A stretch of DNA of 5,514 nt, from the NCBI GenBank assembly GCA_021404985.1, contig QWHP01000217.1, forward strand, positions 1 to 5,514. Reading direction: 5' to 3'. The DNA comes from Actinobacteria bacterium ATB1. GTDB taxonomy: Bacteria; Actinomycetota; Acidimicrobiia; UBA2766. Each line of letters opens with the position of its first letter. The stretch's first letter is position 1. The position numbers were made by a program, and so were the translations under genes. Positions 4,357 to 5,514 of the stretch are shown here, piece by piece. The notes under the pieces are model-generated. The model was given only the letters and a program-made list of their open reading frames with translations, searched no databases and had not been told where the DNA came from.

Positions 4357-5514
4357 TCAGAGCTCGATGATGTCCAGAACCGTACCGGGCTCGTAGTCCT
4401 CCCGGCCGTCCGGGACAACGAGCAGCGCGTCCGCAGCCGCCATAGCGTGGAGCTGATGCGACCCCTGTCCGCCGGACGGCCGGAGCCGGCCGTCGACGTC
4501 GCGCCTCGCCCTCACGAAGTGGATCTTGCCGTCCTGGCGCTTGTGGAGCCTCTCGCCGAGCTCGCCCTTCCCCCATCCGGAGACCCGCGAACCCTTGCCT
4601 CCGAGCACGCTCAGCATCGGACGGACGAAGAGCTCCAGGGACACCAGCGCCGAGACGGGATTCCCCGGTAGGCCGACATACCAGGCGTCCCCGACACGTC
4701 CGAAGGCGAGTGGCTTGGAAGGCTTGATCGAGACCTGCCAGAAGTCGACGGAGGCGGAGGCCTCACCGAGGGCGACCTTCACGACGTCGTACTCCCCCCC
4801 CATCGAGACCCCCCCTGTCGAGAGGATGACGTCGTGATCCTCTGCGAGATGCAGCAACTCGCTACGGCACTCGCCCGGGTCGTCCCCGACGTGCGAGGTC
4901 GTCACCCCGGGGATCCCGCAGCGAGTCCCGAGGGCGGACGCGATCGTCACGCGATTCGAGTCGTAGATCTGGCCGGGTGCGAGGCCACCGCTTCCCGGTT
5001 GCACGAGCTCGGTTCCGGTCGAGACCACCGCGACACGTGGACGAGGGATGACGCTGAGGGATCCAACCCCACAGCTCGCCGCCAAGCCGAGGTCGGACGG
5101 ACCCAAGGTCCGGCCCGGAGACAGGGCGACCGCCCCTTTGGCGATGTCCTCCCCCGCTCGCCGTACGTGCGCCCCCTGCTGACTGGCCTCGACGATCTCT
5201 ACCCACTCGCCTCCGCCGTCTCCGGGAGGCGATGCCGGGCGCGTGGCCTCGACCGGGACGACCGTGTCGGCGCCCGAGACCATGACGGCACCCGTGAGGA
5301 TCCTCGCTGCCTCACCCGCTTCGATCGGGCGGTCCGCCGGGCGGCCGGCCGCAGACACGGCGACGACAGGCAGGAGGACCGGAAGCGACGAGAGGTCGGG
5401 GTGACGCACGGCGAAACCGTCCATCGGCGAGTTGTCGGAGGGCGGAATTGGATGCTCGGCGATCACCTCCTCGGCGAGGATGAGTCCCGCGCATGCGTCC
5501 AGGTGGAGTGCCAC
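4357..5514 (-). CDS. moeA: Molybdopterin molybdenumtransferase MoeA (gephyrin E-domain family), 5' end beyond the right window edge
   Basis: MoeA inserts molybdate into adenylylated molybdopterin to give active molybdenum cofactor (EC 2.10.1.1), in the cytoplasm as a dimer. The 386 visible codons cover nearly the whole protein; the first one (GTG at 5514) corresponds to the conserved L-x-x-A-x-G-x-x-L-A-E-E-V region, so a few dozen N-terminal residues lie outside. Counting from the edge, the motifs are PPSDNSPMDGFAV (24-36), RILTGAVMVSGADTVVPVE (71-89), RRAGEDIAKG (118-127), VAVVSTGTELVQPG (161-174), QIYDSN (182-187), STGGVSMGGEYDVVK (232-246), KPSKPLAFG (264-272) and GLPGNPVSALVSLELFVRPM (281-300), followed by the small C-terminal domain IV. 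KPSKP replaces the common KPGKP. The loop VSMGGEYD is one residue longer than the VSVGxxD of many homologues. The retained acidic residues support a catalytic enzyme, although related actinobacterial proteins (Glp) also act in cell division. Confidence 0.96.
   Translation of the reverse strand: MALHLDACAGLILAEEVIAEHPIPPSDNSPMDGFAVRHPDLSSLPVLLPVVAVSAAGRPADRPIEAGEAARILTGAVMVSGADTVVPVEATRPASPPGDGGGEWVEIVEASQQGAHVRRAGEDIAKGAVALSPGRTLGPSDLGLAASCGVGSLSVIPRPRVAVVSTGTELVQPGSGGLAPGQIYDSNRVTIASALGTRCGIPGVTTSHVGDDPGECRSELLHLAEDHDVILSTGGVSMGGEYDVVKVALGEASASVDFWQVSIKPSKPLAFGRVGDAWYVGLPGNPVSALVSLELFVRPMLSVLGGKGSRVSGWGKGELGERLHKRQDGKIHFVRARRDVDGRLRPSGGQGSHQLHAMAAADALLVVPDGREDYEPGTVLDIIEL

Noticed and set aside
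3799..4671. 290-codon plus-strand open frame opposite moaC and moeA, downstream of a plus-strand TTGACA
   Set aside because: It runs antisense across two genes with certain identity and shows no family motif. The -35-like box alone does not support a gene.

Overview
The window is a G+C-rich bacterial chromosomal segment in which every supported gene lies on the minus strand, so transcription runs from right to left. The gene types suggest a high-GC actinomycete, possibly of the Acidimicrobiia type: a WS/DGAT acyltransferase, a small three-helix membrane protein resembling the actinobacterial GlpR/SepX type, a bacterial translin homologue and a MoeA/MoaC pair. This taxonomic guess is inference. 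I see no rRNA, tRNA, CRISPR array, insertion sequence or prophage gene.

Layout in transcription order. (1) moeA (4357-5514) runs off the right edge and lacks its first few dozen codons. It is followed after 15 bp by moaC (3826-4341); both act in molybdenum cofactor biosynthesis. (2) A 317-bp non-coding stretch (3509-3825) holds an alternating array of GTTAGC/GCTAAC half-sites flanked by a perfect 9-bp inverted repeat, each arm of which contains TTGACA. This looks like a promoter/operator for the next unit. (3) A 219-codon membrane protein (2849-3508) overlaps by 8 bp a 227-codon translin-family protein (2173-2856). (4) A secreted, probably membrane-anchored HExxH metallopeptidase follows (779-2125). 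(5) Last is a wax ester synthase/diacylglycerol acyltransferase (1-755), which leaves the window at its left edge. It appears to be split by a single-base deletion near position 507: both sides of the break keep clear family motifs, but in different reading frames.

The moeA-moaC pair works in one pathway. The membrane protein, translin-like protein, peptidase and acyltransferase are close enough to be one transcription unit, but no shared pathway is evident. The most interesting points are the translationally coupled translin homologue, the MoeA / GlpR-SepX-like neighbourhood (which recalls the gephyrin-like division module of corynebacteria), the structured operator, and the apparent frameshift in the acyltransferase.
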